Shown piece after piece: positions 8,422-22,051 of a stretch of 64,000 bases of DNA. Origin of the DNA: Vespertiliibacter pulmonis (GTDB lineage Bacteria > Pseudomonadota > Gammaproteobacteria > Enterobacterales > Pasteurellaceae); the NCBI RefSeq assembly GCF_013377275.1, contig NZ_CP016615.1, positions 806,001-870,000 on the forward strand. Direction: 5' to 3'. Each line of letters starts with the position of its first letter. Position 1 is the first letter of the stretch. A program made the translations under genes and the position numbers. The notes below the pieces were generated by a model. The model worked only from the letters and a program-made list of their open reading frames with translations. It did not search any database and was not told the DNA's origin.

Positions 8422-9753
8422 CTAACAAATTCCCCACAGATCATACTCATCTGCGTGGGTTATGGTTACTGAAATAATTTGCCCAACATCAATGGCTTTA
8501 CCTGCTGGATTATCAATATAGACCATTCCATCAATTTCTGGAGCATCCGCCATTGAACGCCCAATAATGCCTTGATCATCAATTTCATCGACAATTACCG
8601 CCAATGTTCTCCCCACTTTTTGTTGTAAGCGGTCAGCAGAAATTTTTTGTTGCAACTGCATAAAACGATGAAAACGCTCTTCTTTCACATCTTCTGGTAC
8701 TTGATCTTGCATTTCTGTCGCAACTGCACCATCTACTGGGCTAAATTTAAAGCAACCCACTCGATCTAATTGTGCTTCTTGCAAAAAATCCAATAGCATT
8801 TGGAAATCTTCTTCTGTTTCACCTGGAAATCCAACAATAAAAGTAGAACGAAGTGTTAAATCAGGGCAAATCTCTCGCCATTTTTTGATCCGCTCTAAAG
8901 TACGTTCGATAGAGCCTGGACGTTTCATTGCCTTGAGAATTTTAGGGCTAGCGTGTTGCAAAGGAATATCTAAATACGGCAAAATCTTTCCTTCTGCCAT
9001 CAATGGAATAAGGTTATCCACATGTGGATATGGATAAACATAATGTAAACGAACCCACGCACCAAGCGATCCTAGCTTCTCACATAATGTCATCAGATCA
9101 TTTTTGATCGGCATTCCATTCCAAAATACTGTTTTCGCAGCGTTCTCTTTTTTCTTATCTAAACCATAAGCGGAAGTATCTTGCGATACCACCAAAATTT
9201 CTTTAACGCCTGAATCAACCAAACGTTTTGCTTCATCAAGAATTTGGACAAGAGAACGACTATCTAAATCACCACGCATAGACGGAATAATGCAGAACGT
9301 GCAACGATGATCGCAACCTTCTGAAATTTTTAAATACGCATAATGCTTAGGGGTTAATTTTATCCCTTGTTTCGGTACTAAACTCACATAAGGACTATAT
9401 TCAGGCTTTGGCACATATTTATGCACGTGTTTCATTACCGCTTCATAGCTATGTGGCCCTGTAATTTCAAGCACTTTTGGGTGAACTTCACGAATTTGAT
9501 TCTCACGAGCCCCCAAACAACCCGTTACAATCACTTTACCATTTGCTTCTAACGCTTCACCAATGGATTCCAATGACTCTTGCACTGCACTATCAATAAA
9601 TCCACACGTATTGACAATAACTAAATCTGCACCTTCATAGCTTGGAATAATATTATAACCATCGGAACGTAATTCCGTTAAAATACGCTCAGAATCCACT
9701 AAATTTTTAGGACAACCAAGGCTAATAAAACCGATATTTGGTGCGGTACTCAT
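8422..9753 (-). CDS. rimO: Ribosomal protein S12 methylthiotransferase
   Basis: 443-residue radical-SAM enzyme that methylthiolates the conserved Asp of ribosomal protein S12. The N-terminal domain has the auxiliary-cluster cysteines in SLGCPKN, VNTCGF and VTGCLGA. The radical-SAM motif is [11 protein letters not shown], and a TRAM domain with [13 protein letters not shown] closes the protein. GDLDSRS after the cluster motif is typical of RimO as against MiaB. It is the first gene of an operon with ngt, an arrangement also reported for A. pleuropneumoniae. Confidence 0.96.
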   Translation of the reverse strand: MSTAPNIGFISLGCPKNLVDSERILTELRSDGYNIIPSYEGADLVIVNTCGFIDSAVQESLESIGEALEANGKVIVTGCLGARENQIREVHPKVLEITGPHSYEAVMKHVHKYVPKPEYSPYVSLVPKQGIKLTPKHYAYLKISEGCDHRCTFCIIPSMRGDLDSRSLVQILDEAKRLVDSGVKEILVVSQDTSAYGLDKKKENAAKTVFWNGMPIKNDLMTLCEKLGSLGAWVRLHYVYPYPHVDNLIPLMAEGKILPYLDIPLQHASPKILKAMKRPGSIERTLERIKKWREICPDLTLRSTFIVGFPGETEEDFQMLLDFLQEAQLDRVGCFKFSPVDGAVATEMQDQVPEDVKEERFHRFMQLQQKISADRLQQKVGRTLAVIVDEIDDQGIIGRSMADAPEIDGMVYIDNPAGKAIDVGQIISVTITHADEYDLWGIC

Positions 9754-9792
9754 AAAAAAATCTCAAATAAAAATAATAAAGTAATCAAATTG

Positions 9793-9823
9793 AAAAAAAC
9801 AACCTATTCAAATTCAATAGGTT
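9793..9823 (-). terminator. Hairpin plus T-tract in the rimO leader (possible attenuator)
   Basis: On the minus strand AACCTATT (9816-9823) pairs with AATAGGTT (9801-9808) around a seven-base loop, followed by G-T7 (9793-9800). It lies only 40 bases before the rimO start. A candidate -10 TACAAT sits at 9836-9841, so the hairpin may fall inside the rimO-ngt transcript. Otherwise it is a second stop for mtnN read-through. Confidence 0.5.
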
Positions 9824-9911
9824 AAAAGAATGGGGATTGTACAAAATTTGCAAATAGAAAGCGATAAAAAGCCCAATAATTCTACTTACTTTTACAAACT
9901 CTTGAAAAAAG

Positions 9912-9933
9912 AAAACCGCTCGAAAGCGGTTTT
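9912..9933 (-). terminator. Terminator after mtnN built on a USS core
   Basis: AAAACCGCT (9912-9920), loop CGAA, AGCGGTTTT (9925-9933): a perfect 9-bp stem. On the minus strand it is followed by CTTTTTTC. It sits about 75 bases past the mtnN stop and works in either direction. Confidence 0.8.
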
Positions 9934-10006
9934 ATATCTCATTTTAATTTTCTGCCGTAAATAAGCTATCACAAAAAATAGCGGAAACAGACCGCTTGTT
10001 ATATAC

Positions 10007-10699
10007 CTAATCCAAACAATTTAGCACCGTCAATACGACTGTTGATGATTTTTCTGCTGCTAAAGGTAAAAACTCATCAAAAGAAAGGTGGGAAACTTTA
10101 TCTGCCACATCTGAAATTGCTCGAATAACAACAAATGGAACACCAAAAGCGTGGCATACTTGAGCAATCGCTGCGGCTTCCATTTCCACAGCAACAACAT
10201 TAGGAAAATCTGAACGGATCTTACCTATCATTTCTGCCCCATTTACAAACAGATCGCCACTGCAAATTAGCCCAGAGACTGCATTTAAGCCCATTTTTTG
10301 GCTCTCTTTTAACGCAACTTCAACTAACTGTTCATCGGGTAAGAATGCAGGGGGATTAGCAGGCAACTGCCCTTTTTCGTAGCCAAATGCAGTTACATCA
10401 ACATCATGATGTCGAACTTCTGTGGAAATCACAATATCCCCCACTTCTAAGCTGGCATCTAAACCGCCTGCTGATCCAGTATTTATCACAATATTAGGCT
10501 TAGCTAATTGCAATAACAACGTTGTACCCACAGCAGCGGCAACTTTACCAATCCCTGATTGCAATAATGCTACTTCCGTATTGTTAATACGCCCTTCATA
10601 AATAGTACAACCTGCTATTTCTGTTACTTTAGGCTCTTGCATATAACTACGCAAAATTTCAACTTCCTGTGCCATTGCACCAATAATGCCAATTCTCAT
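10007..10699 (-). CDS. mtnN: 5'-methylthioadenosine / S-adenosylhomocysteine nucleosidase
   Basis: 230 residues. It cleaves adenine from methylthioadenosine, S-adenosylhomocysteine and 5'-deoxyadenosine, feeding methionine salvage and the LuxS route to AI-2. Clearing 5'-deoxyadenosine also helps radical-SAM enzymes such as RimO and LipA in this window. [16 protein letters not shown] holds the catalytic Glu12, [13 protein letters not shown] the ribose-binding Glu, and RAISDVADK the catalytic Asp. It follows the DsbA-like gene by two bases and is surely co-transcribed with it. Confidence 0.97.
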   Translation of the reverse strand: MRIGIIGAMAQEVEILRSYMQEPKVTEIAGCTIYEGRINNTEVALLQSGIGKVAAAVGTTLLLQLAKPNIVINTGSAGGLDASLEVGDIVISTEVRHHDVDVTAFGYEKGQLPANPPAFLPDEQLVEVALKESQKMGLNAVSGLICSGDLFVNGAEMIGKIRSDFPNVVAVEMEAAAIAQVCHAFGVPFVVIRAISDVADKVSHLSFDEFLPLAAEKSSTVVLTVLNCLD

Positions 10700-10701
10700 T
10701 A

Positions 10702-11388
10702 TTATTTGCTCTCCTGTTCTTGTTGTAATTTATTCACTAAAAAATCTAATACAGTATTCGTATAATCATCATCGTATAACGTATTTTGAATAAGTATATA
10801 TTTGCCATTTAATACTGCAATCGGAACTACAGGTGGTGAATAAGTAAAATATAATGCCTTATCCTTTTCAATTTGTTGCTTTACCTTTCCTGACATAAAA
10901 ACCTGATGAAATTGGCTAATATCAATGGAATTTTGGGTAAGCCAACGTTTAATTTCATCATCATTTTCTACTAAACGCTTTCCTTTATTACGATTTGCAC
11001 TATCAAATAAATACTTATCCGCAAGCTCCGGTTTTCCATATACATTAAATGCTGCATTCATTTGTGCGGTAAATAATTCCCCTTTATCAAAAGCAGGACT
11101 TCGCTGTAACACAACGGTATCTTTATGCCGTTCAGCATATTGTTTTAAATAATCATCGGCATTTAAACAAATTGGGCAACCATATTTATAAAAATACTGA
11201 ATAAGTACCTTCCCCTTAGGTAAAGGGATATTTAAGGCTTGTTTGTAAGAATAGTAACCTTTGCCATCTTTAAACAGCGGTTCGTTTTGCAAAGTCTTTT
11301 GCGGATCTACCCGCTTGTCTTCCGCTTGAACAGAAGATACAGCGAATACTAGTCCGAAAATGAATGCAGATAAAAAAGATAATTTCAT
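10702..11388 (-). CDS. DsbA-like periplasmic thioredoxin-fold protein, CPIC active site
   Basis: 228 residues with a clear signal peptide ending SSVQA (cleavage after about 22). Thioredoxin-fold motif [10 protein letters not shown] puts the redox pair at Cys71 and Cys74, and VVPIAVLNG supplies the cis-Pro loop. CPIC differs from DsbA's CPHC and suggests a weaker or different redox role. I use ATG 11388, which has GAG upstream and begins the signal peptide, over a TTG seven codons earlier. No DsbB partner is nearby. The gene lies between slyX and mtnN, which does not reveal a substrate. Homologues are annotated as thiol:disulfide interchange or thioredoxin-domain proteins. Confidence 0.75.
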   Translation of the reverse strand: MKLSFLSAFIFGLVFAVSSVQAEDKRVDPQKTLQNEPLFKDGKGYYSYKQALNIPLPKGKVLIQYFYKYGCPICLNADDYLKQYAERHKDTVVLQRSPAFDKGELFTAQMNAAFNVYGKPELADKYLFDSANRNKGKRLVENDDEIKRWLTQNSIDISQFHQVFMSGKVKQQIEKDKALYFTYSPPVVPIAVLNGKYILIQNTLYDDDYTNTVLDFLVNKLQQEQESK

Positions 11389-11426
11389 TATGTAACTCAA
11401 ATTGAACAAAAATACTAACCCATTGC

Positions 11427-11651
11427 CTAATAATGCGGTGGTGGTGTTTCTTCTACTAGGCTAGCAATATTGCTACCTTGTGCGCCTTGCAATTTTTCTG
11501 CAAGATGACGGACTTGCTGTTGAATTTTGTCCAACACAAATTGTTGATCAACCAAGGCTTGATTTAATTCTTCAATCGTTTGCTCTTGGAAAGTAATTTT
11601 GGTTTCTAGTTCCGTTAAATGTGTGAGTATATTCTCAATATTTGTTGGCAT
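11427..11651 (-). CDS. slyX: SlyX family protein
   Basis: 74-residue coiled-coil protein; heptads run from about residue 5 to 55 and the C-terminus ends PPPHY, as in the SlyX family. Function is unknown. It is divergent from fkpA, the same arrangement as in E. coli, which supports the call. The region between the two starts (11652-11733) must hold both promoters; I see only weak candidates. Confidence 0.88.
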   Translation of the reverse strand: MPTNIENILTHLTELETKITFQEQTIEELNQALVDQQFVLDKIQQQVRHLAEKLQGAQGSNIASLVEETPPPHY

Positions 11652-11733
11652 ATTACGAAAAGTAGTTGTATTAAAAAAGAATACACTTTACCCTATCCAC
11701 CTTTATTTTTGTACACTTTATCAAGGAAAATCT

Positions 11734-12450
11734 ATGTTAAAAGTAAAACTTTCTGCCCTTGCTCTTATTGCGAGTACCATTTTCACTTCGCAAGCCGTAT
11801 TTGCACAAGAAGCTGATACAAAATTTGTTGATGAATCATCTTACGCTGTGGGCGTATTAATGGGAAAAAATATCGAAGATGTGATGAAATCACAAAAAGA
11901 AATTTTTAACTATAATCAAGACCGTATTTTAGCTGGCGTGCAAGACACCTTGAAAAAAACAGGTAAATTAACCGAAGAAGATCTCAAAAAACAGCTTGAA
12001 GCATTAGATAAATATTTAATGACCCAAGAAAATAAAATCCAAGCAGAAAAATCAAAAATCAATGCCGAAGCAGGCGATAAATTCCGTACAGAATATGAGA
12101 AAAAATCTGGTGTGAAAAAAACAGACTCTGGTCTCTTATATCGCATTGAAAAAGCAGGTGAAGGAGAATCACCAAAAGCAACGGATACCGTTAAAGTAAA
12201 TTATAAAGGAACTTTAACTAACGGTACGGTATTTGATAGCTCATATGAACGCAAAGAGCCTATTGAATTTCAGTTAAACCAACTGATCCCAGGCTGGGTA
12301 GAAGCAATCCCAATGCTCAAAAAAGGTGGAAAAATGGAACTCGTCGTTCCACCAAAATTAGCTTACGGTGATCGACCAGCAGGAAAAATCCCTGCAAATT
12401 CTACACTTATTTTTGAAATTGAGCTTTTAGATTTCAAACCAACTAAGTAA
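11734..12450 (+). CDS. fkpA: FKBP-type peptidyl-prolyl isomerase FkpA
   Basis: 238-residue periplasmic chaperone and prolyl isomerase. The signal peptide ends AVFAQ. The N-terminal helical dimerisation arm (about 30-125) precedes the FKBP domain (about 130-238) with VKVNYKGTLTNGTVFDSSY and PGWVEAIPMLKKGGKMELV. ATG 11734 is chosen because AAGGA precedes it and the signal peptide starts there; the frame is open further upstream but without a start of this quality. It is followed by yheO and tusDCB, a gammaproteobacterial order. Confidence 0.95.
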   Translation: MLKVKLSALALIASTIFTSQAVFAQEADTKFVDESSYAVGVLMGKNIEDVMKSQKEIFNYNQDRILAGVQDTLKKTGKLTEEDLKKQLEALDKYLMTQENKIQAEKSKINAEAGDKFRTEYEKKSGVKKTDSGLLYRIEKAGEGESPKATDTVKVNYKGTLTNGTVFDSSYERKEPIEFQLNQLIPGWVEAIPMLKKGGKMELVVPPKLAYGDRPAGKIPANSTLIFEIELLDFKPTK

Positions 12451-12458
12451 TCTAACGC

Positions 12459-12484
12459 ATCAGGGTACATATTTGTACCCTGAT
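12459..12484 (+). terminator. Hairpin after fkpA
   Basis: ATCAGGGTACA (12459-12469) and TGTACCCTGAT (12474-12484) form a perfect 11-bp stem with loop TATT. There is no T-tract. It may protect the fkpA 3' end or reduce read-through into yheO, which starts 24 bases later. Confidence 0.5.
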
Positions 12485-12508
12485 CCTAACTAATATCACT
12501 ATAATAAT

Positions 12509-13165
12509 ATGAGTTCTAAATTAAATCGCTTTTCTGAAGAAGATCACGCTATACTTGCATCCTATTTTGCCGTTGCAGATGGTATTGCCGCTTTAATTGG
12601 CAAACATTGCGAAATTGTTTTACACTCATTAGAATCCTTAGAACACTCCGCAATTTACATTGTAAACGGACACAATACTAATCGCAAAATTGGTTCACCC
12701 ATTACCGATCGAGCACTAAAGTCGTTGCACCATATGCAAAATAATAGTGTATCAAAACCCTACTTTACTCGAGCAAAAGGTGGGGGATTAATGAAATCTG
12801 TTACTATTGCAATTCGTAATCCTAAACAAAAAACAATCGGGCTAATCTGCATCAATATCAATCTTGATGTCCCTATGTCGCAGTTTCTATCGCATTTTAT
12901 CGCACCACAAGAAACCGATCATCAAGTTAATTTCGCAAGCTCCGTTGAAGAACTTGTACTTCAAACGATTGATAGCACCATTGATGAAATTCAAAACGAC
13001 CGTAACATTGCAAATAATAACAAAAATCGCCATATTGTAACTAGCCTGTTTGAAAAAGGAATTTTTGATATTAAGGATACTATTAACCAAGTGGCAAAAC
13101 GTTTAGATATTTCTCGTCATACCATCTATTTTTATATTCGACAAATCAAACAGGACAGTGAATAA
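12509..13165 (+). CDS. yheO: YheO family PAS/HTH transcriptional regulator
   Basis: 218 residues. The N-terminal YheO/PAS-like domain (about 10-125; [39 protein letters not shown]) is followed by a C-terminal helix-turn-helix (about 175-215; [23 protein letters not shown]). Relatives such as DauR control amino-acid catabolism; the target here is not visible. Its stop overlaps the tusD start (TAATG), and it sits between fkpA and tusDCB as in E. coli, so it is translationally coupled to tRNA-thiolation genes. Confidence 0.9.
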   Translation: MSSKLNRFSEEDHAILASYFAVADGIAALIGKHCEIVLHSLESLEHSAIYIVNGHNTNRKIGSPITDRALKSLHHMQNNSVSKPYFTRAKGGGLMKSVTIAIRNPKQKTIGLICININLDVPMSQFLSHFIAPQETDHQVNFASSVEELVLQTIDSTIDEIQNDRNIANNNKNRHIVTSLFEKGIFDIKDTINQVAKRLDISRHTIYFYIRQIKQDSE

Positions 13166-13518
13166 TGCATTATGTTATTGCAGTAAAAGGAAATGTTTAC
13201 GGCACGCAAAGTGCATTTTTAGCCTATCAACTGACCGAAGAAATACTCTTAGCTGGGCATCATATTAGCCAAATATTCTTTTTTCAAAATGGAGTCAATA
13301 ACGGTAACCGCTTTGTCGAACCAGCTAATGATGAAGTCAATTTAATGGAAAAATGGCAAAAATTAGCCAAAACTCACCGCTTATCTCTACATTTATGTAT
13401 AAGTGCAGCCCAACGACGTGGCATTGTGCCAGATAGTCTAGCAAATGGATTTACCCTTGCGGGACTTGGCGAATTTAGCCAAGCATTATTAACAGCCGAC
13501 CGCTTACTCACACTCTAA
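13165..13518 (+). CDS. tusD: Sulfurtransferase TusD
   Basis: 117 residues, DsrE/TusD family. In the TusBCD complex it takes sulfur from TusA and passes it to TusE and MnmA for 2-thiouridine at the tRNA wobble base. The persulfide-carrying cysteine is Cys78 in [11 protein letters not shown], the same position as in E. coli. The start overlaps the yheO stop and its stop overlaps the tusC start. Confidence 0.95.
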   Translation: MHYVIAVKGNVYGTQSAFLAYQLTEEILLAGHHISQIFFFQNGVNNGNRFVEPANDEVNLMEKWQKLAKTHRLSLHLCISAAQRRGIVPDSLANGFTLAGLGEFSQALLTADRLLTL

Positions 13519-13889
13519 TGAAAAAATATAAACTTGCCATTCTCTTTACACAGCCACCTTTTGGTACAGCAACAAGCCGAGAAGGGCTTGATGTATTATT
13601 AGCTGCCAGTGCTTTTTGTAATGAAGAACAACTCGCTATTTGTTTTTTAAATGATGGGATATTCAATCTTTTAGCAAATCAGCTTCCTGAAAATATTTTA
13701 CAAAAAGATCATATTTCTACATTCAAGCTCATTGAATTATATGAACTAAATCACTGCTTTATCTGCCAAGATAGCATCAAAACGAGAAATTTATCCAATG
13801 CTAAATGGTTATTAAACAATCTACAATTTGTACCACAACAACATATTTTTGATATTCTTCAGCAAGCAGAAAAAATTCTCACGTTCTAA
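13518..13889 (+). CDS. tusC: Sulfur relay protein TusC
   Basis: 123 residues, DsrF-like partner of TusD in the TusBCD heterohexamer. PPFGTATSREGLDVLLAASAF is the family's N-terminal signature. No catalytic cysteine is expected. Coupled to tusD by a TAATG overlap. Confidence 0.93.
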   Translation: MKKYKLAILFTQPPFGTATSREGLDVLLAASAFCNEEQLAICFLNDGIFNLLANQLPENILQKDHISTFKLIELYELNHCFICQDSIKTRNLSNAKWLLNNLQFVPQQHIFDILQQAEKILTF

Positions 13890-13897
13890 GGAAATAT

Positions 13898-14164
13898 ATG
13901 CTCTACACCCTTTCACAAGCCAATTATGCCCCTAATGAACTCACTCAATTACTTCATCAAATTACCGATAATGATGCGTTAGTCCTATGGCAAAACGGTG
14001 TGCTACAAGCGGTTAAATTCCCCAATCTTTTTGCCAATATTTCTAATGTTTTTGTACTTGAAAACGATATAAAAGCAAGAGGATTAACTGTTCCGTTTAA
14101 AACAATCACGTTATCTGAGTTTATCTCAATCAGTGAAAAATTCTTTCCCCAAGTTGCCCTATAA
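13898..14164 (+). CDS. tusB: Sulfur relay protein TusB
   Basis: 88 residues, DsrH-like third subunit of TusBCD. MLYTLSQANY and ITDNDALVLWQNGV fit the family. An AAGGAAATAT site precedes the ATG, eight bases after tusC. A uptake-signal copy lies inside the gene at 14005-14013. Confidence 0.9.
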   Translation: MLYTLSQANYAPNELTQLLHQITDNDALVLWQNGVLQAVKFPNLFANISNVFVLENDIKARGLTVPFKTITLSEFISISEKFFPQVAL

Positions 14165-14301
14165 TCTAGATAAATTAGTGTTAGTCGTAACATAAATGCG
14201 ATAGGATTTAAGAATTTTATCCCTTCAATTCAGCGGGCAATTCATAATTATTACTTTATTTGTGAAGAGGTTATTTATTAAAGCAAGTTGATTTGTTTTG
14301 T

Positions 14302-14336
14302 AAAAGTCTGTTCTTTTTCTTCAGACTTTTTGTTTT
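14302..14336 (+). terminator. Terminator of the yheO-tusDCB operon
   Basis: AAAAGTCTG (14302-14310) pairs with CAGACTTTT (14322-14330), followed by TGTTTT. It stops plus-strand transcription before it meets the rRNA operon coming the other way. The stretch 14165-14301 holds nothing else I recognise. Confidence 0.75.
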
Positions 14337-14390
14337 GATATTGCTTATAAAACACGCCTATTATTACTTTAATTATTTCCCCATAGCAAA

Positions 14391-14418
14391 AACCCCAAGG
14401 TCTCTCAACCTTGGGGTT
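14391..14418 (-). terminator. rRNA operon terminator
   Basis: On the minus strand AACCCCAAGG (14409-14418) pairs with CCTTGGGGTT (14391-14400) around an eight-base loop, followed by TTTGC. Ten-base perfect stem, about 11 bases after 5S rRNA. Confidence 0.9.
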
Positions 14419-14429
14419 ATCTATAAAAC

Positions 14430-14544
14430 CCTGATGGTGCCCTACTCTCACATGGGGAATCCCCACACTACCATCGGCATTACTGCGTTTCACTTCTGAG
14501 TTCGGTATGGAGTCAGGTGGGACCACAGCACTCTGGCCATCAGG
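14430..14544 (-). rRNA. rrf: 5S ribosomal RNA
   Basis: The minus strand begins CCTGATGGCCAGAG and ends GGGCACCATCAGG, the two ends pairing as helix I. The CCATACCGAACTCAGAAGTG loop is the conserved 5S signature. Last RNA of the operon. Exact ends are estimated to within a few bases. Confidence 0.95.
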
Positions 14545-14719
14545 AAAATTCTTTCCATCTATCTATTCTTTTTTCTATCACGTTACTTATTCTACTATTA
14601 CTCGATGTAACGCATAGTCTCTTCTTTATTTCTCTAAAAACAAGCTGTCTGAACCTTTCTTCATTCATCTTTCGTTATCTTCTATAACCAATCTTTACCC
14701 TACATCAACTCCAAAACAC

Positions 14720-14729
14720 TTGAGGTTGT

Positions 14730-14738
<9 letters not shown>
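14720..14738 (-). other. Pre-23S processing stem, 3' arm
   Basis: This 19-base stretch (TGAGGTTGTATGGTTAAG core) is perfectly complementary to 17622-17640, at the other end of 23S. The two form the long stem that RNase III cuts during 23S maturation. Confidence 0.8.
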
Positions 14739-17628
<2,890 letters not shown>

Positions 17629-17816
17629 ATACAACCTCAAATATTTTGGATTTGTGTTGATATCGGTAAACAACTGGTTATTTGCTTGTGTGCTTTTGTT
17701 CACACAAGGCTTTTCTTTACTCAGACTTTTTGGCGTGATGAGAAAACTCTTAATAATATATTAAGTAGATTACTCAACACCGCTTGAAAAAATCTCAATT
17801 TTCAGCTTGTTTCTAA

Positions 17817-17830
17817 ATTTTTAAAGAACA
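17817..17830 (-). promoter_or_regulatory. boxA-like element in the 16S-23S spacer
   Basis: The minus strand reads TGTTCTTTAAAAAT, close to boxA (TGCTCTTTA), the antitermination signal bound by NusB/NusE. The rest of the spacer between tRNA-Ala and 23S (17641-17932) holds no gene. Confidence 0.65.
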
Positions 17831-17932
17831 GATATAACAATTAAAGTTAATTAATCATCATACTTAAATTCATGTTATTTATCATCTCTTATATAAACGT
17901 ATATAAGCAACATAACCTTAAGTATGATGAAT

Positions 17933-18008
17933 TGGTGGAGATAAGCGGGATCGAACCGCTGACCTCCTGCGTGCAAGGCAGGCGCTCTCCCAGCTGAGCT
18001 ATATCCCC
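17933..18008 (-). tRNA. tRNA-Ala (TGC)
   Basis: 76 bases including encoded CCA. Acceptor GGGGATA pairs with TATCTCC-ACCA. The anticodon loop CTTGCAC reads TGC, and GGTTCGATCC is the T loop. Located between tRNA-Ile and 23S. Confidence 0.98.
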
Positions 18009-18040
18009 ATTCCATCTTCCGTTTGTCACTCACTTACGAG

Positions 18041-18117
<77 letters not shown>

Positions 18118-18142
18118 AACGGATGACCTTAATTATTCTCTT

Positions 18143-18159
18143 ATCAGACAATTTGTGTG
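18143..18159 (-). other. Pre-16S processing stem, 3' arm
   Basis: ATCAGACAATTTGTGTG is the exact complement of 19844-19860 in the 16S leader. The 17-bp helix brings both ends of 16S together for RNase III. Confidence 0.85.
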
Positions 18160-18187
18160 AGCGCTTATTAACGCAATTCGTCGTTGG

Positions 18188-19728
<1,541 letters not shown>

Positions 19729-19862
19729 AATCTTTTCGCTCAATCAATACTGACTCTATTACTTCTTTATGAATTTTCAAGTTAGCACTCATTAAGTCTT
19801 GTCTTTATATACTTATAACTACAAATTAACATCAACAAGTGCCCACACAAATTGTCTGATAC

Positions 19863-19876
19863 ATTATTAAAGAACA
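19863..19876 (-). promoter_or_regulatory. rRNA leader boxA
   Basis: The minus strand reads TGTTCTTTAATAAT, followed by the pre-16S stem. It matches boxA in rRNA leaders and recruits Nus factors. Confidence 0.75.
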
Positions 19877-19940
19877 AAACAACGACGCACTATCAAATCA
19901 ATCTTATTAATTCACAACAGCGCGTCGTTGTGTGGTGCGT

Positions 19941-19968
19941 ATTATAGGTATTTCTAAAACGCACGCAA
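19941..19968 (-). promoter_or_regulatory. rRNA operon promoter
   Basis: -10 TATAAT (minus strand, 19941-19946) and -35 TTGCGT (19963-19968), 16 bases apart. A GC-rich discriminator ACGCACC follows, as expected of a stringently controlled rRNA promoter. The AT-rich stretch just upstream, up to about 20000, could be an UP element. No clear terminator separates it from the end of rbsK at 20075. Confidence 0.8.
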
Positions 19969-20074
19969 GTACTTTTTGCAAAAATATTTGAAAATTACAT
20001 CAAAAGATGAAAAATAAATCAACCAGATGAAAACGCAATCTATTAATGTTTATTTTTTTATCTTTTATTTATCG

Positions 20075-21010
20075 CTAGTTTTTTTGTTCAGCTAAAAAAC
20101 AATCGACTTCTTCTCTCGTCGGAATGGAAGCTTGAGCGCCTATTCGAGTTACCGATAACGCAGCAGCTGCATGAGCAAAAATAATAGATTCCTCTAATGT
20201 TTTCCCCTCTAGCAAACCTGTAACAATACCCGCATTAAATGTATCACCAGCCGCTGTTGTATCTACTGCTTTAACCCTAAAACCTTGAACAATTTCTCCT
20301 TGTTTATTACTATTTCTATCGCTGACGTAAACACCATTTGAACCTAATGTAATCAATACTTGCCGTATTCCAAATTGGTGAAAATATTGTGCAGCTTGGA
20401 AAGCGGTCTGATCATCATAAACTTTTATCCCCGTTAAGATTTCTGTTTCTGTTTCATTGGGCGTGATCATATCAATTTGTGCAAGCAAACTAGACGATAA
20501 CTTTGTCGCAGGGGCTGGATTTAATACGACTTTGGTATCAACTGATTTTGCAAAATTTATTGCGTATTCAACCGCTTGCTGAGGTATTTCTAATTGAACT
20601 AATAAGATTGAAGATTGTTCAATCGCTGATTTCAACTGTTCAATTAACTCCGCTGAAACACAGCTATTTGCTCCAGAAGAAACAACAATGCTATTTTCGC
20701 CTTTATCAGAAACTTGAATCATTGCTAATCCTGTATTCTGGTTTGAAAGCGTTGTAATCGCTGAAGTATCTATTCCTTCTTCGGTAAAAGCACGCTTCAT
20801 TTCTTGCCCAATCAGATCATCACCCACAGCCCCAATAAATTGCACATTTGCTCCTAACCGGGCAGCAGCCACTGCTTGATTTGCTCCTTTCCCGCCATAA
20901 GCTCTCTGATAATCATAACCTAACAAAGTTTCTCCCGCATTTGGGAAATAAGGTACTCGCACAATATGATCAACATTAATGCTACCTAATACACAAAGTT
21001 TATTCTTCAT
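20075..21010 (-). CDS. rbsK: Ribokinase
   Basis: 311 residues, PfkB family. It phosphorylates ribose to ribose-5-phosphate in the cytoplasm. N-terminal motif GGKGANQAVAAARLG and C-terminal DTTAAGDTFNAG (catalytic Asp) are intact, and NPAPA is also typical. Last gene of rbsDACBK. Confidence 0.96.
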   Translation of the reverse strand: MKNKLCVLGSINVDHIVRVPYFPNAGETLLGYDYQRAYGGKGANQAVAAARLGANVQFIGAVGDDLIGQEMKRAFTEEGIDTSAITTLSNQNTGLAMIQVSDKGENSIVVSSGANSCVSAELIEQLKSAIEQSSILLVQLEIPQQAVEYAINFAKSVDTKVVLNPAPATKLSSSLLAQIDMITPNETETEILTGIKVYDDQTAFQAAQYFHQFGIRQVLITLGSNGVYVSDRNSNKQGEIVQGFRVKAVDTTAAGDTFNAGIVTGLLEGKTLEESIIFAHAAAALSVTRIGAQASIPTREEVDCFLAEQKN

Positions 21011-21035
21011 CTAGTTCATTTAACCTATTCTGAAA

Positions 21036-21075
21036 AGAGCTTCTTTTAACTTGAAACCAATTCAAAAGAAGCTCT
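21036..21075 (-). terminator. Hairpin between rbsB and rbsK
   Basis: AGAGCTTCTTTT (21036-21047) and AAAAGAAGCTCT (21064-21075) form a 12-bp stem right after the rbsB stop. In binding-protein operons such stems stabilise the upstream mRNA and lower downstream expression. Confidence 0.6.
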
Positions 21076-21082
21076 CTCTAAT

Positions 21083-21955
21083 CTATTTTGTAATTACTTT
21101 TAATGGTACTGGAATTTTACTTTCTACTTTTTCGCCTTTGAGCACTTTAGCTGCCGTTTCTACCCCTAGTTCACCAATTTTTTCAGGTTGTTGGGCAATT
21201 GTTGCCGCTAACTTACCATTTTGCACCGCTTTCACCGCATCATCTGTACCGTCAAACCCAACGACAATAATCTCTTTCCCTGTCGCTTTAATTGCTCTTA
21301 ATGCACCTAATGCCATTTCATCGTTTTGTGCAAACACAGCTTTAGCTGAGCCGTGACTCGCCAATAAGTTTTCCATTACATTTAAACCTTTTGTACGATC
21401 AAAATCAGCTGGTTGGCTAGCTAATACATCGAGTTGATGCGCTGATACTGCTTGTTTAAAACCTTCTCCTCGCTCACGGGCTGCTGATGTACCTGCAATA
21501 CCTTCTAATTGGATTACTTTTGCTTGCTTACCCACTTTCTCTGCAATGAAATCTCCCGCCATTTTTCCGCCAGATACATTATCTGAAGCAATATGACTGA
21601 CAACATCGCCTTTATTTGCTCCTCGATCTAGAGTAATAACAGGGATATGCTTTTTATTAGCAATGGCAACTGCATTTCCAACAGCCTCGGAATCTGTTGG
21701 ATTGATTAGCAATACTTTCGCGCCACGAACTGTAACATCTTCTACATTTGCAAGCTCTTTGGCTGGATCATTCTGGGAATCTAGTACAATTAAGTTATAG
21801 CCTAATTCCTGAGCTTTTTTCTCTGCCCCTTCTTTTAGCGTAACAAAAAAAGGGTTATCTAATGTTGAAATAGCAAGTGCAATAGTTTCTTGTGCCATTG
21901 CAGAAGTACTGAAAACCAAACCTAAGGTAAGGGCTAAAGAAGTCAATTTTTTCAT
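21083..21955 (-). CDS. rbsB: Ribose-binding periplasmic protein
   Basis: 290 residues. The signal peptide ends TSAMAQ. The type-I periplasmic binding fold includes [16 protein letters not shown] and [19 protein letters not shown]. It delivers ribose to RbsAC. ATG 21955 is chosen because CAGGAGA precedes it and the signal peptide starts there; the open frame upstream is leader. Confidence 0.95.
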   Translation of the reverse strand: MKKLTSLALTLGLVFSTSAMAQETIALAISTLDNPFFVTLKEGAEKKAQELGYNLIVLDSQNDPAKELANVEDVTVRGAKVLLINPTDSEAVGNAVAIANKKHIPVITLDRGANKGDVVSHIASDNVSGGKMAGDFIAEKVGKQAKVIQLEGIAGTSAARERGEGFKQAVSAHQLDVLASQPADFDRTKGLNVMENLLASHGSAKAVFAQNDEMALGALRAIKATGKEIIVVGFDGTDDAVKAVQNGKLAATIAQQPEKIGELGVETAAKVLKGEKVESKIPVPLKVITK

Positions 21956-22051
21956 AGAAATCTCCTGTTTAGAGTTTAAAAACAGTGAGTTAAACAACGC
22001 TCACTATAAATATAAGTAAATTGCAAAATTAAGTGAGAATCTAACCGCTTG

